Assembly: GCA_017408625.1 (NCBI GenBank)
Contig: JAFQUG010000196.1
Coordinates: forward strand, 1-6,189
Length of the DNA: 6,189 nucleotides
DNA from: Clostridia bacterium
GTDB taxonomy: Bacteria > Bacillota_A > Clostridia > Oscillospirales > CAG-272
Direction: 5' to 3'
Positions 1 through 5,424 of the stretch are shown piece after piece. A program made the translations under genes and the position numbers. The notes beneath the pieces are model-generated. The model ran no database searches. It saw nothing but the letters and a program-made list of their open reading frames with translations, and was not told the origin of the DNA. Within the stretch, counting starts at the first letter, position 1. Each line of letters begins with the position of its first letter.

Positions 1-293
1 CCGTCCAGCATTTGCTTTGTCACGGTGATCTGCCGATCAAGCTGTCCCTGGGCAAGCTGACAGGCTACAAGCCCCGACATGATCTTGACGGTAGATGCGG
101 GGGGGCGAACCGTGCTTGTGTTCTTATCCAGCATGACTGTGTCGCTGTTTATGTGGTACATGTAGACCGATTCGGCCTTGGAAACGTCGGGAGGCGGTAC
201 AAGCGCAATCACGTCCGAAAGATCCGCGTAGGCCGGCAGGACGCTGAGTATCAGCAAGAGCAGGCAAAAAAAGAGGGAGACGGCTTTTTTCAA
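1..293 (-). CDS. Serine-type D-Ala-D-Ala carboxypeptidase (penicillin-binding protein, S11 family), N-terminal part
   Basis: This is the N-terminal 97 residues of a secreted low-molecular-weight penicillin-binding protein; the rest lies beyond the left edge. The start is a TTG at 293, because GGGAG sits 8 nt upstream and the nearby ATG (overlapping the SD) is closed by a stop in its own frame. Residues 1-23 are a clear signal peptide: KK, then a Leu/Phe/Cys-rich hydrophobic core, then a PAYA cleavage site before Asp24. Residues 64-75 read PPASTVKIMSGL, the family's SxxK box, giving Ser67 as nucleophile and Lys70 as general base. The known reaction is removal of the terminal D-Ala from peptidoglycan stem pentapeptides outside the membrane. 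It begins 21 nt after the ribF stop, so it is probably the third gene of the operon. The SxN and KTG motifs are not in the window, so DacA, DacB and DacF types cannot be separated. Confidence 0.9.
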   Translation of the reverse strand, partial: MKKAVSLFFCLLLLILSVLPAYADLSDVIALVPPPDVSKAESVYMYHINSDTVMLDKNTSTVRPPASTVKIMSGLVACQLAQGQLDRQITVTKQMLD

Positions 294-314
294 AAAATCA
301 TCTCCCTTCCGTTT

Positions 315-1244
315 TTAGTGAAAATTTTCAAAATAGGTGCGTGCGGTCTCTGCATCATGTGCAATGGCGGCGCGAAGCGCGTCGGCATCCTCAAATCTCT
401 GTTCAGGGCGCAGATACGCGTAAAAGGCGGTGTGCAGCACCTTGCCGTACAGATCGCCCGAAAAGTCAAATAAATAGGTCTCACAGTTGACGCGTGCGTC
501 ACTGCCGTCCACTGTCGGACGCAATCCCACGTTGGCCACGCCGTCATAGCTTTTTCCGTCCACTGTGCAGCGCACGGCATAAACGCCGCGCGCGGGAATG
601 ACCGACTGCGTGGGAAAATACTGGTTTGCGGTGGGAAATCCCCAGGATGCCCCCAGATGCTTACCGTGATAGACCTTGGCACGCAAGGCCCACGGACGCC
701 CCAGCATCAAGGCGGCCTTGTCCACATCGCCGCGCGTGATCATTTCGCGGATCTCAGTCGATGCAATGCGTCGCCCATCGGATGTGGTCTGCGGCGGCAG
801 AATGATCGTGTTATCCGCACCGAAGTGCGCAAGCAACACCTGTGCGTTGCCCGCAGCACCCTTTCCAAAGCGGAAATCGTAGCCGCATACGACGCCCACG
901 CATCCGTGTCGCTCCAAAAATGCAATAAACTCCTCGGCCGAGAGATCCTTAACGGCAGGGAAGGACGCAAGCAGTGCAAACTGTGCACCTGCGTCAAAGA
1001 GCAGCATAAGACGCTCGTGCGTGCTGCTCAGATGTGCGGCAGAGCCCCGGAACAGATAATCTCCCGAGGGGCGCGTAAAGCAAAATACCCCGGGCACAAC
1101 GCCAAGCTCCCGGGCAAGCTCGCTTGCTTTTTTTGCAAGCAGGGCATGTGCTGTGTGCACGCCGTCAAAGTTGCCAAGGCAGAGCACGCATGGCACGGGG
1201 GACGGTAAAGGACGAAAATCCTTGCCGATCAGCGTAGCGGGCAT
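315..1244 (-). CDS. ribF: Bifunctional riboflavin kinase / FAD synthetase RibF
   Basis: A complete 309-residue protein, the usual length for bacterial RibF. It phosphorylates riboflavin to FMN and adenylates FMN to FAD in the cytoplasm. The N-terminal nucleotidyltransferase domain (about 15-170) has LGNFDGVHTAH at 23-33, YDFRFGKG at 122-129 and RRIASTEIR at 158-166. The C-terminal kinase domain (about 183-305) has HGKHLG...GFPTAN at 193-207, YDGVANVGLRPTV at 233-245, and CETYLFDF at 254-261, whose Glu255 matches the family's catalytic Glu. Two signature positions deviate: HxGH reads HTAH (30-33), and the usual SST of the ISSTxIR box is AST. Both changes are small and the enzyme is probably active. 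The ATG at 1244 is 1 nt after the stop of the upstream gene and has no strong SD, which suggests translational coupling. No FMN riboswitch is seen. Confidence 0.96.
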   Translation of the reverse strand: MPATLIGKDFRPLPSPVPCVLCLGNFDGVHTAHALLAKKASELARELGVVPGVFCFTRPSGDYLFRGSAAHLSSTHERLMLLFDAGAQFALLASFPAVKDLSAEEFIAFLERHGCVGVVCGYDFRFGKGAAGNAQVLLAHFGADNTIILPPQTTSDGRRIASTEIREMITRGDVDKAALMLGRPWALRAKVYHGKHLGASWGFPTANQYFPTQSVIPARGVYAVRCTVDGKSYDGVANVGLRPTVDGSDARVNCETYLFDFSGDLYGKVLHTAFYAYLRPEQRFEDADALRAAIAHDAETARTYFENFH

Positions 1245-1245
1245 A

Positions 1246-1446
1246 TCAGTCGTTCATGTAGCTGCCAACCAGCTCGGCAAGCAGCTGCTCACGCTCTGCA
1301 CTGCAGATCAGTGCGCGTGCCCCGTCCACGTCGGTGATATAGGTGGGGTCGCCGGAGAGCAGATAACCGCTGATCTGTGCGACGGGGTTGTAGCCGCCCT
1401 CTTTGAGCGAGTTGTATACTTTTGTCAGAATTTCCTTTGCGTTCAT
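1246..1446 (-). CDS. Short IreB-family (UPF0297/DUF965) regulatory protein
   Basis: A 66-residue cytoplasmic protein. Residues 18-38 (GYNPVAQISGYLLSGDPTYIT) and the helix ER..LLAELVGSYM at 51-64 are the hallmark core of the IreB/YrzL family. In Enterococcus faecalis, IreB is a small substrate of the PASTA kinase IreK and affects cephalosporin resistance. Typical members are about 80-90 residues. This one lacks the N-terminal ~20 residues, including the Thr region phosphorylated in E. faecalis. An in-frame TAA lies about ten codons upstream of the ATG, and AAGGAG sits 8 nt before it, so the short form is the real start rather than a mis-call. From memory, the usual neighbours in Firmicutes are alaS and the ruvX-like resolvase; here it leads an operon with ribF and a D-Ala-D-Ala carboxypeptidase. 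It could be a paralogue of a canonical copy elsewhere in the genome. Confidence 0.85.
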   Translation of the reverse strand: MNAKEILTKVYNSLKEGGYNPVAQISGYLLSGDPTYITDVDGARALICSAEREQLLAELVGSYMND

Positions 1447-1481
1447 ATCGTAGCTCCTTAGAGAAAAATATACTTAAGAAT

Positions 1482-1510
1482 ATTATACCGAATTTCGACG
1501 AGAAATGCAA
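1482..1510 (-). promoter_or_regulatory. SigA-type promoter of the ireB-ribF-carboxypeptidase operon
   Basis: On the minus strand a perfect TATAAT (1482-1487) lies 17 bp downstream of TTGCAT (1505-1510), which matches the -35 consensus only at TTG. Transcription would begin near 1475, leaving about 29 nt of leader before the ATG at 1446. The sequence is AT-rich and lies just downstream of the terminator of the preceding gene, so the operon starts its own transcript. Confidence 0.75.
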
Positions 1511-1542
1511 GGGCTTTTGCACCTTTGTTGTGAAAAGTTTTC

Positions 1543-1575
1543 AAAAGAATGCGGAAGGCTGTCAGCCTTCCGCAT
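1543..1575 (-). terminator. Intrinsic terminator of the beta-helix hydrolase gene
   Basis: A perfect 12-bp inverted repeat (1549-1560 with 1564-1575) and a 3-nt loop form a GC-rich hairpin. On the minus strand it is followed by TCTTTT. The hairpin begins 7 nt after the hydrolase stop codon. The plus strand has no T-rich run after the hairpin, so termination is predicted for leftward transcription only. Confidence 0.85.
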
Positions 1576-1582
1576 GGACGTG

Positions 1583-4500
1583 TTAAGAAATTGAAATATC
1601 GCACAGCGAAAAGCCCGCGTCGCAAAGGAAGATACCCGCCTTGCCTTCGGTCGCATCAGCCTTGACGCTGCCGTAAAGCGAGCCGTCGATCCAGATATTG
1701 ACCGTGTTTTGCGTGACCTCCAGCGAGAAAAGATGGAAATCGTTGGAGGTGAAAAAGAAGTTGGGGCGACAGTAAAGCTCGGTTTCCACACCGTTTTGCA
1801 CATCGATCAGACGCAACAAGCATTGCTTGTGGCAAACGCGCAGCTCGCGGTGGCCGTGCTCGGTGATGGCAAAGCGAATGCCGTAGCCGCGTGCGTCGGT
1901 ATCCTCTGCGTGCTCAAGGCGAATGCCGCAGCCAAGCTTGAGCGTTTTGTACGCGTGCTTTGTTCCAAGCAGCAAATCCCCCGTAGCGCGTGCCTGCAAA
2001 TAGACCTTGCCGTTTTCGGACAGCGGCGCAAAGCCGTCGCCCGCGTCAAAATGCTCGCCGATCTTGCTCATAAAAGAATTTTCGCGCGCCAGGCGAATGG
2101 CCTTGTGATCCACTTGGCTGAAAATCTCGCAGCGGTCAAATACCGCGTAAGCATCGTGGGAGTTGCCAAGGCTTTCAAAGCCAACGAACACGTCAGCCGC
2201 CTCGTCGGTAATCTCAAAGGGAAGTGTAAAGACCGCAGGCCGCGTGCTGCATACCTCGCAGGATGCAAGCACCTTGCCACTCTCGATCTCGGTCACGATC
2301 ATGCGCGCACCTGCGCCGCCTGTCATGACCTCGGCAGAGAAGGTGTGCTTGCCCATGGCAAGGTACAGCCCCTGCACGGCGCGAACCGTGCCCGCGTCGT
2401 AGTGCGAAATGCGCCCCTTTTCCTTATCGGCGTAGATGACGGTGTCAATGCTTGCGGGATCGGCGTTTCTCTGCAGCGTCCAGTTGGCAAGCCCACCAAG
2501 CGAAAAATCGCCGTTTCTGAAGTTGCTTGTCGAGTGCACGCCGCAGTCGGTCAGCACGTTGGTGCAGGCAATGGGGCCCAGCGTGCAGTTGCCCTTGTAG
2601 CGGTTGCCAAGCACGCGCACGTTTTTGACGGGAGAATAATCGTCGGTCTCGGTGTTGTCAAAGGGCACTTTCCCGTTGTAGGGATTGTCAGGCCAGGTGC
2701 CCACGGGATTGACGCAAACCAGATAATTGTCGTAGGCCGTAACGTCGCTGATCTCCTCGCGCTCCTGAATGGGATCGTTGGTGCCCCAGGTAATGAATGC
2801 CAGGGCCTTACCGCCGCCCGAATTGATATAGGAGTGCGCAGCCGTGATATGGCGGCAGGAGTTGTCCTCGTCCTTCATGTTGGTCCACCACAAAATGCCG
2901 CGGGGATCAAAGTAATGGCAGGACATGACCACGCCGTCGTCGTTGGATTGGAAGAAGCAGCGATTGACGAATACGTGCTGCGCACCCGCCACGCCAAAGC
3001 CGTCACCGCTGACGCACTTGACCTCGTGCAAGCGGAGATTGGCAAGATAGACGTTGCGTGAATGGTTGAATTCTGTGTGATAGTTGTTGGAGCGGATGAT
3101 CTCAAAATCACGGCACTCGCAGTTTTCTACGCGGAAAAATCCGATGGGAATGACGTGAATGCGGTCGGGACAGCCCGAGGCATAGCCCGGCATATCCACG
3201 CCCTCCTCGCTGCCCGTGTCCATCATACGGATTGAGCCTTTGCCCGTGATCTTAACGTGGTGCAGATTCGCGCCTTGGATCAAGGGCAGATTGCAAACGT
3301 GCAGGCAATGCGTCCAGTTGATACCGGGGATGACGCCGCCGTGTCCGTAGGTCACCTCGTAATCGTAATCGCTTGGTAGCTGGGATTGCCACAGCACCGC
3401 GCCGTCCTCAAAATGCAGCTCCACCATGGAGCGCATGAGCAGCGAAGTCACGATATAGCGGCGGCCGTAAAGACCGACCGATCCGGGTAGCAGCACGCGT
3501 CCGCCACCTGCGGCAGATACGCGGTCAATCGCCTCTTGAATGGCACGCGTGTCGTCGTGTACCGCGTCGCCGTAAGCACCGCAATCGGTGACCGAGAGCG
3601 TGTAATCCGGCAGGTCAAAGGGATAAGGATTCCGGTCGAAAGCCTCGTAGTTTTCAATGTAAAAGCGCTCGCACAGGCAAAGAGGCTCTTGTCCCTTTGC
3701 CTCGACAAAGGCAATGAGCTGATAGGAAAGCAGGGTGGTCACGCCGTCGTGCAGAGGGATCCCGTCTATACAAAAGCTCTCTGTCAGGTCGCATTGACCG
3801 ATCAAGCGCTTGCCAAAGGTACGCTCCAGGCCCGCAGCCGAGGGCGCGTTTGCCATGGTGGTGGCGTAGATGCGGATGCTGCCACCCGCATAAGCCGAAA
3901 GCTTCGCGGAATCGGTCTTGCCGCAAACCCTGATCGTTTGAGATTTGGGATTTGCCGTGCAAGAGGTGATTTGCCCTGCATAATCGATCAGCGGCTTTTC
4001 CTGCTCAAAGGAATAGCGGTGCAAAATCAGCCCCCCCTTGCCTTGCACGGACAGGGTAAACTGCAAAAGACGACCTTCGCAGGAAGGGGTATCCGAGAGA
4101 TTGAAATAGTAGGCATGCGGCTGACCGTCACAAATCAGCTTCACGCGCTTGCCGCATTTCTCTGCGTGCTTGGAGGTGGTGTAGTACAGCCACGCCTCTT
4201 TGGCATCCGAGTGATTGGTGATGACGGCAAATATCGTGTTGCGGCGGGGCATGAGCATATTATAAGGCGTGCCCGCGCGGTTTGGAAAAAGGGGAGAGGT
4301 CAGCTCGGCCTGCCCGTCCAGCGTCAACACCATCGCGCCGCCGCGATCCGCAAGTGTACCGCCCGTGACCGAATAAAAGTGCGATTGTCCGCCCACTTGG
4401 CCAAGGTTGTCAAGCGCGTAGCCAAAGGTCAGGGCAATCTCCACCTCGTCGCGCTGCCATACGGGATCGTACGCGCGCACTTCAAGCGTCATGCGCACGG

Positions 4501-4861
4501 GTACAAAGTCCATATTGAGCGTGGAGAACAGACGCGGTGCCTCGGTCATGTAACAGACAGAGCAGAAGGACTGTCCGTCCGCGCCCCACAGCGTCAGCTT
4601 GCAAAGCATGCCCTCGCCCGTGGCTTGCGAGATCATAAAGCCCGAAACCGATGCGAAGCGCGCGCCCCGCTCGGGTGTCAGCAGTACCTCGGTCGGCTCA
4701 GCGTCGGCACGCAGCGTCCACGTACCGATAGGCTCGGCCGTCTCATAGATAAAGCGCCCCTGCACGTGGTTTTGCGAGAGCGTCCAGTCTTGCTTGAAGG
4801 AATAATCGGTTTGGCGGATCTTTTCGTAGGTATATTTGTCCTTGACAAGATAGCGTGACAT
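1583..4861 (-). CDS. Multidomain right-handed beta-helix glycoside hydrolase (GH28/clan GH-N-like)
   Basis: A 1092-residue protein counted from the ATG at 4861, which has GGAG 6 nt upstream. Residues 1-420 are beta-rich with no domain I recognise. Residues 421-780 form the catalytic beta-helix, opening with VTDCGAYGDAVHDDTRAIQEAID and GGGRVLLPG (425-460), the usual entry of pectate-lyase-superfamily/GH28 folds. Asp620 (SGDGF) and Asp641-Asp642 (SNDDG) are 21 and 22 residues apart, the spacing of the three catalytic Asp in GH28 polygalacturonases. The GH28 GHG motif is not evident; SGGGKALAFITWG (681-693) stands there and recalls other clan GH-N families. Residues 783-915 (NGDFSLGGLANW...) resemble a CBM4/9- or CBM16-like module, and 945-1090 a LamG/concanavalin-like sandwich. 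There is no signal peptide and there are 35 Cys, so it is probably cytoplasmic, acting on imported oligosaccharides (inference). The substrate is unknown. The reading frame stays open upstream to 5071, but that point lies inside the -35 box. A GTG at 5011 would give 1142 residues. Confidence 0.88.
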   Translation of the reverse strand: MSRYLVKDKYTYEKIRQTDYSFKQDWTLSQNHVQGRFIYETAEPIGTWTLRADAEPTEVLLTPERGARFASVSGFMISQATGEGMLCKLTLWGADGQSFCSVCYMTEAPRLFSTLNMDFVPVRMTLEVRAYDPVWQRDEVEIALTFGYALDNLGQVGGQSHFYSVTGGTLADRGGAMVLTLDGQAELTSPLFPNRAGTPYNMLMPRRNTIFAVITNHSDAKEAWLYYTTSKHAEKCGKRVKLICDGQPHAYYFNLSDTPSCEGRLLQFTLSVQGKGGLILHRYSFEQEKPLIDYAGQITSCTANPKSQTIRVCGKTDSAKLSAYAGGSIRIYATTMANAPSAAGLERTFGKRLIGQCDLTESFCIDGIPLHDGVTTLLSYQLIAFVEAKGQEPLCLCERFYIENYEAFDRNPYPFDLPDYTLSVTDCGAYGDAVHDDTRAIQEAIDRVSAAGGGRVLLPGSVGLYGRRYIVTSLLMRSMVELHFEDGAVLWQSQLPSDYDYEVTYGHGGVIPGINWTHCLHVCNLPLIQGANLHHVKITGKGSIRMMDTGSEEGVDMPGYASGCPDRIHVIPIGFFRVENCECRDFEIIRSNNYHTEFNHSRNVYLANLRLHEVKCVSGDGFGVAGAQHVFVNRCFFQSNDDGVVMSCHYFDPRGILWWTNMKDEDNSCRHITAAHSYINSGGGKALAFITWGTNDPIQEREEISDVTAYDNYLVCVNPVGTWPDNPYNGKVPFDNTETDDYSPVKNVRVLGNRYKGNCTLGPIACTNVLTDCGVHSTSNFRNGDFSLGGLANWTLQRNADPASIDTVIYADKEKGRISHYDAGTVRAVQGLYLAMGKHTFSAEVMTGGAGARMIVTEIESGKVLASCEVCSTRPAVFTLPFEITDEAADVFVGFESLGNSHDAYAVFDRCEIFSQVDHKAIRLARENSFMSKIGEHFDAGDGFAPLSENGKVYLQARATGDLLLGTKHAYKTLKLGCGIRLEHAEDTDARGYGIRFAITEHGHRELRVCHKQCLLRLIDVQNGVETELYCRPNFFFTSNDFHLFSLEVTQNTVNIWIDGSLYGSVKADATEGKAGIFLCDAGFSLCDISIS

Positions 4862-4863
4862 AA

Positions 4864-4871
4864 CAGACTCC
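4864..4871 (-). repeat. Right target-site duplication, also the SD of the hydrolase ATG
   Basis: On the minus strand this reads GGAGTCTG, identical to 5014-5021. Its GGAG (4868-4871) lies 6 nt before the ATG at 4861 and is the ribosome-binding site that decides that start. The bases just before it belong to the inserted element, so the SD here is weaker (ATGGAG) than the original copy (AAAGGAG). Confidence 0.65.
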
Positions 4872-5013
4872 ATTCCGCCGCTCTGCGGCGGCACAAATAT
4901 TTTTGAAATCAACCCGGGTTGCTCTGCAACAAAAATGGGTTGGGCCCCATTTTTAGGATTGATTTGTGCGTGAAACAGTGAACTTCCGGTCCTGAAGAGC
5001 TGAACTTTCACGC
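4872..5013 (-). mobile_element. 142-bp structured non-autonomous insertion with 8-bp target duplication
   Basis: The sequence lies between two GGAGTCTG copies and is almost wholly paired. In transcript order: helix A pairs 5006-5013 with 4968-4975 (8 bp); an outer helix pairs 4962-4969 with 4891-4898 (8 bp), in partial competition with a nested helix 4956-4965 / 4906-4915 (10 bp, one G-U). The nested helix encloses hairpin C (4946-4954 / 4931-4939, 9 bp, 6-nt loop) and hairpin D (4926-4930 / 4918-4922, loop AGA). Hairpin E is 4885-4891 / 4875-4881 (7 bp, loop AGA). Terminal inverted repeats are not visible, and no transposase is encoded, so mobilisation would be in trans. Deleting the element plus one repeat copy recreates a normal 25-nt leader with AAAGGAG 6 nt before the ATG. 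The alternative is a resident structured leader RNA, with the 8-bp repeat partly due to both copies being SD sequences. I cannot match it to a named Rfam or IS family. Confidence 0.65.
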
Positions 5014-5024
5014 CAGACTCCTTT
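5009..5024 (-). promoter_or_regulatory. Strong SD followed by a GTG start created by the insertion
   Basis: AAAGGAG (5018-5024) stands 6 nt before a GTG (5009-5011) contributed by the first bases of the inserted element. The frame is open from here into the hydrolase, adding 50 codons that begin VKVQLFRTGSSLFHAQ. The GTG lies in the stem of helix A, so use may be limited by RNA folding. It could yield an N-terminally extended protein, or act as a leader translation event that unfolds the element ahead of the ATG at 4861. Confidence 0.5.
5014..5021 (-). repeat. Left target-site duplication
   Basis: The minus strand reads GGAGTCTG, identical to 4864-4871 and exactly 150 bp away. Because 150 is divisible by three, the frame is kept across the insertion. 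The bases upstream of it (AAA) extend it to a strong AAAGGAG, which I take as the ancestral SD of the hydrolase gene. Confidence 0.65.
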
Positions 5025-5042
5025 ACTTGATGGGATAATTTG

Positions 5043-5071
5043 ATTATACCATACGGGGAAAGGAGTGTCAA
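5043..5071 (-). promoter_or_regulatory. Consensus SigA promoter of the hydrolase gene
   Basis: On the minus strand TTGACA (5066-5071) and TATAAT (5043-5048) are both perfect and separated by exactly 17 bp. The predicted transcript start is near 5036. This rules out the longest open-frame start at 5071, which is inside the -35 box. I see no convincing operator or cre site around it, so expression control may lie in the structured leader. Confidence 0.9.
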
Positions 5072-5102
5072 TGTTTTCCCGGTTGTTTATCAAAGGGTTA
5101 TT

Positions 5103-5297
5103 TTGAGTGCAATCTCCGAGTGTCTTTATGAGCGGAGCCCCTGCCCGTCATTCTTGAGCAAGCATTTTTCGCCAAGATCCTTCGCTGCGCTCGAGGATGA
5201 CAGGCGAAAAATGCGCCGCGAAGAATCTTGGCAGGGGCGAAGTCACTTTGCGCCCCTTCGATCAGGATGACACTCGGGGGATTTGTCCTTTGCTCAA
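5103..5297. repeat. Nested palindromic intergenic repeat with GTCATYCT units
   Basis: This non-coding stretch is a set of nested inverted repeats: CCGAGTGTC (5116-5124) with 5269-5277, GCCCCTGCC (5137-5145) with 5230-5238, a 20-bp pair matching at 18 positions (5171-5190 with 5213-5232), and a perfect 12-bp pair (5162-5173 with 5203-5214). TTGAG/CTCAA at 5103-5107 and 5293-5297 may be the outer limit. GGGGCG (5234-5239) and CGCCCC (5251-5256) form a further hairpin. Three GTCATYCT-like units occur: one on the plus strand (5148-5155) and two on the minus (ending near 5202 and 5272), the second continuing as GAGCGCAGCGAAGGATCT. From memory, motifs of this type recur as dispersed palindromic repeats in many bacterial genomes. 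The pairing works on either strand, and no gene is supported in it. The element boundaries and any target duplication are uncertain. Confidence 0.7.
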
Positions 5298-5359
5298 TAT
5301 GTGCTATGGATCGCATGATTTTTCAAACTCCAAAACATGCGCAAAAACTTGAAGATCCA

Positions 5360-5388
5360 TTGACACACGTATAAAACTATGATATAAT
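5360..5388 (+). promoter_or_regulatory. Consensus SigA promoter of the TerB_N gene
   Basis: TTGACA (5360-5365) and TATAAT (5383-5388) are perfect, with a 17-bp spacer. Transcription would start near 5395, giving a leader of about 30 nt that contains GGAGG (5413-5417), 7 nt before the ATG at 5425. The 60 bp between the palindromic repeat and this promoter show nothing further. Confidence 0.9.
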
Positions 5389-5424
5389 AAATAATTACCA
5401 AGAAAGCGAAGGGGAGGGGATTTC

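Noticed and set aside
1122..1140. Hairpin GCTTGC-T7-GCAAGC resembling a terminator
   Set aside because: It is inside the ribF coding region, the T run is in the loop rather than after the stem, and conserved protein sequence explains the bases.
1709..3061. 450-codon open frame on the plus strand
   Set aside because: It lies wholly antisense to the hydrolase gene, whose product has clear domain motifs. The antisense translation has no recognisable domain and no SD was seen in front of it; it is a by-product of GC-rich coding sequence.
3536..4858. 440-codon open frame on the plus strand
   Set aside because: Antisense shadow of the hydrolase N-terminal half; no domain, and no promoter or SD noticed.
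4931..4954. Hairpin C with a run of T as an intrinsic terminator or attenuator
   Set aside because: Its T run on the minus strand is the 3' arm of the stem itself (AAAAATGGG/CCCATTTTT), not an unpaired tract after a GC-rich stem. Attenuation is possible but not supported over a structural role in the element.
4862..5071. Hydrolase start at the beginning of the longest open frame (5071)
   Set aside because: That codon is within the perfect -35 box, upstream of the predicted transcript start near 5036, so it would not be in the mRNA.
5109..5285. CRISPR array or tandem repeats
   Set aside because: The repeated units are inverted and nested, not regularly spaced direct repeats, and there are no spacers of uniform length.
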